Assembly: GCA_029253805.1 (NCBI GenBank)
Contig: JAQWYU010000106.1
Coordinates: 1 to 7,462, forward strand
Direction: 5' to 3'
DNA: 7,462 bases
Source: Flavobacteriaceae bacterium
Lineage (GTDB): Bacteria > Bacteroidota > Bacteroidia > Flavobacteriales > Flavobacteriaceae
Shown here: positions 5,863 to 7,462 of the stretch, piece by piece
How the letters are laid out: each line of letters opens with the position of its first letter
Numbering within the stretch: the first letter of the stretch is position 1
Position numbers and translations under genes: made by a program
Notes under the pieces: model-generated
Told to the model about the DNA's origin: nothing
Database searches by the model: none
What the model saw: the letters and a program-made list of their open reading frames with translations, nothing else

Positions 5863-7462
5863 ATGAATTGTAAAAATTTATATTTTTTTATGATCTTGAT
5901 GGTTATTACATTAACAACTTTGAATGCTCAAGAACGAAGAAAGATTGAAATACAGTTCGCTCCATTTATGACTTTTGATGAATCTAAACCTGATGCTACA
6001 ATACTTACAAGAGATAATTCAAAACAAGTACATATTAAACATGAAGGTATAGAAATGTGGTGTGATGAAGCCATTTATGACGCTAAACAAGACTTTATAG
6101 AAGCTTATGGAAAAGTTAAAATTAAGCAAGGAGATACAATAAATATGGTCTCAAAATATGTAGAGTATAGTGGTAAAACTAAACTAGCATTTGCTAGTGG
6201 TAATGTGATTTTAAAAGACCCAAGCTCGACTATAACTACTGATACACTTTTCTTTGATCGAACAAAACAAGAGGCTTTCTTTGAAAATAACGGAAAAGTA
6301 GATAGAGATACTTCTGGTACTATAACTAGTGTAATTGGTCGTTACTTCATGAAAACTAAGAAATATCAATTTGTTAAAAATGTAAAATTAGTTAATCCAA
6401 AATATATAATCGAATCAAATCAACTTGATTTTTATAGTGTTTCTGGCTATGCGTTTTTATATGGTCCAACGACAATTACGAGTAAAACTAGTGTCATTTA
6501 TTGCGAAAGAGGATTCTACAATACCAGTGAAGACACTGGATATTTTGTAAAGAAATCAAAAATAAATTATAATGAACGTATTGTTGAAGGAGATAGTATT
6601 TATTTTGACAGAAATAAAAGTTATGCTTCAGCCACTAACAACATCACAATTACAGACACACTAAACAACACTATAGTCAAAGGACATTATGGAGAAGTAT
6701 TTAGGGAAAAAGATTCATTATATATCACTCAGCGTGCTTTAGCTATCACGCTCCAGGAGAATGACTCAATATTCATTCATAGTGATACATTAATGGTAAC
6801 TGGAAAACCAAAAAAAAGAATAATACGTGCTTACTACAACGCAAAAGTGTATAAGTCGGATTTAAGTGGATTAGCAGATTCCATTCACATTAATCAAAAT
6901 ATTGGATTAACTCAACTAATAAATATTGACAAAAGTAAAAATAAAGACGTTTTTTTGAAGAAACAAAAACCTGTGTTGTGGAATATTCAAAATCAAATTA
7001 CAGGTGACTCTATCCATTTAATTTCTAATGTCAAAACTGAAAATTTAGATTCTTTAAAAGTTTTTAATAATGCGTTTGTAATAAATAAAGACTCATTAGG
7101 AGATGGATATAACCAAATTTCAGGAAAAAAACTATTTGGACTATTTCAAGATAATAGTCTATCCACAATTGATGTTGTTAAAAATGCAGAAACTCTATAT
7201 TACTTAAGAAATGAGTTTAACGAACTAGTAGGGATAGACAAATCAAAATCAGGAGCAATTAAAATTTGGTTAACTAATAATGCAATTGATGAGATGAAAA
7301 AATCAAACCAAATTGGAGGAAAAACTTACCCTGAATTAGAATTTCCTGAAAATGAAAAAATTATTCGTGGATTTAATTGGCGGGAATCTGAACGGCCAAA
7401 AAGTAAACTTGACTTATTTAAAGATGACCCTCCCCTAGTCTTAAAAGTTATAAAAGGGTTAG
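5863..7462 (+). CDS. OstA-like (LptA/LptD N-domain-like) envelope protein, 3' truncated
   Basis: The frame runs 533 codons from the ATG at 5863 to the right edge with no stop. Residues 1-22 look like a signal peptide: Lys4, a hydrophobic core FFMILMVITLTTL, and probable cleavage after LNA (22) before QERRK, so the product is exported. The start is set by this signal peptide and by the A-rich leader; the Met at residue 10 would shorten it. From about residue 45 there are many short beta-strand units of the form YGKVKIKQGDTI, ASGNVILKDPSSTITTDTLFFD and VEGDSIYFDRNKSYASATNN. This is the pattern of OstA/LptA beta-jellyroll domains, seemingly in two or more blocks. The visible C-terminal part has a FNWRESERPKSKLDLF segment. 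The family carries lipopolysaccharide across the periplasm to the outer membrane. It is longer than E. coli LptA (about 185 residues) and, in what is visible, shows no LptD barrel. The exact partner role is inferred. Confidence 0.8.
   Translation, partial: MNCKNLYFFMILMVITLTTLNAQERRKIEIQFAPFMTFDESKPDATILTRDNSKQVHIKHEGIEMWCDEAIYDAKQDFIEAYGKVKIKQGDTINMVSKYVEYSGKTKLAFASGNVILKDPSSTITTDTLFFDRTKQEAFFENNGKVDRDTSGTITSVIGRYFMKTKKYQFVKNVKLVNPKYIIESNQLDFYSVSGYAFLYGPTTITSKTSVIYCERGFYNTSEDTGYFVKKSKINYNERIVEGDSIYFDRNKSYASATNNITITDTLNNTIVKGHYGEVFREKDSLYITQRALAITLQENDSIFIHSDTLMVTGKPKKRIIRAYYNAKVYKSDLSGLADSIHINQNIGLTQLINIDKSKNKDVFLKKQKPVLWNIQNQITGDSIHLISNVKTENLDSLKVFNNAFVINKDSLGDGYNQISGKKLFGLFQDNSLSTIDVVKNAETLYYLRNEFNELVGIDKSKSGAIKIWLTNNAIDEMKKSNQIGGKTYPELEFPENEKIIRGFNWRESERPKSKLDLFKDDPPLVLKVIKGL

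Overview
The window reads as chromosomal core DNA of a member of the Bacteroidota, most likely a Flavobacteriaceae species. The evidence is strong AT richness, starts preceded by A-rich stretches instead of Shine-Dalgarno sequences, protein sequences of flavobacterial character (Fur-family regulator, PurA, amidohydrolase), and an OstA-like outer-membrane biogenesis protein. All six genes lie on the + strand and coding density is very high. I see no mobile element, CRISPR array, tRNA, rRNA or prophage.

Layout: (1) 1-872 is the 3' part of an amidohydrolase-family gene cut by the left edge. (2) 912-1709 is a complete SpoU/TrmH-family RNA 2'-O-methyltransferase. (3) 1787-4003 is a complete long RelA/SpoT homologue whose hydrolase and synthetase motifs are both present. 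(4) 4028-4489 is a Fur-family metalloregulator without the usual structural-zinc CxxC. (5) 4493-5764 is purA, adenylosuccinate synthetase. A 9-bp hairpin follows at 5770-5792. (6) 5863 to the right edge is a long open frame with a signal peptide and OstA/LptA-like beta-repeat sequence; it has no stop inside the window.

The rel, fur-like and purA genes are separated by only 24 and 3 bases and probably form one transcription unit ending at the hairpin. This places the (p)ppGpp enzyme, a metal-dependent repressor and the GTP-consuming first step of AMP synthesis under possible common control. PurA in other bacteria is a known target of (p)ppGpp, so the grouping makes functional sense, although the coupling here is inferred from position only. 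The OstA-like gene probably starts a new unit concerned with lipopolysaccharide transport.

I did not find a convincing undescribed system. The points most worth a second look are the cysteine-poor Fur protein, the amidohydrolase with apparently altered metal-site residues, and the right-edge OstA-like gene, which an ORF caller requiring a stop codon would miss.
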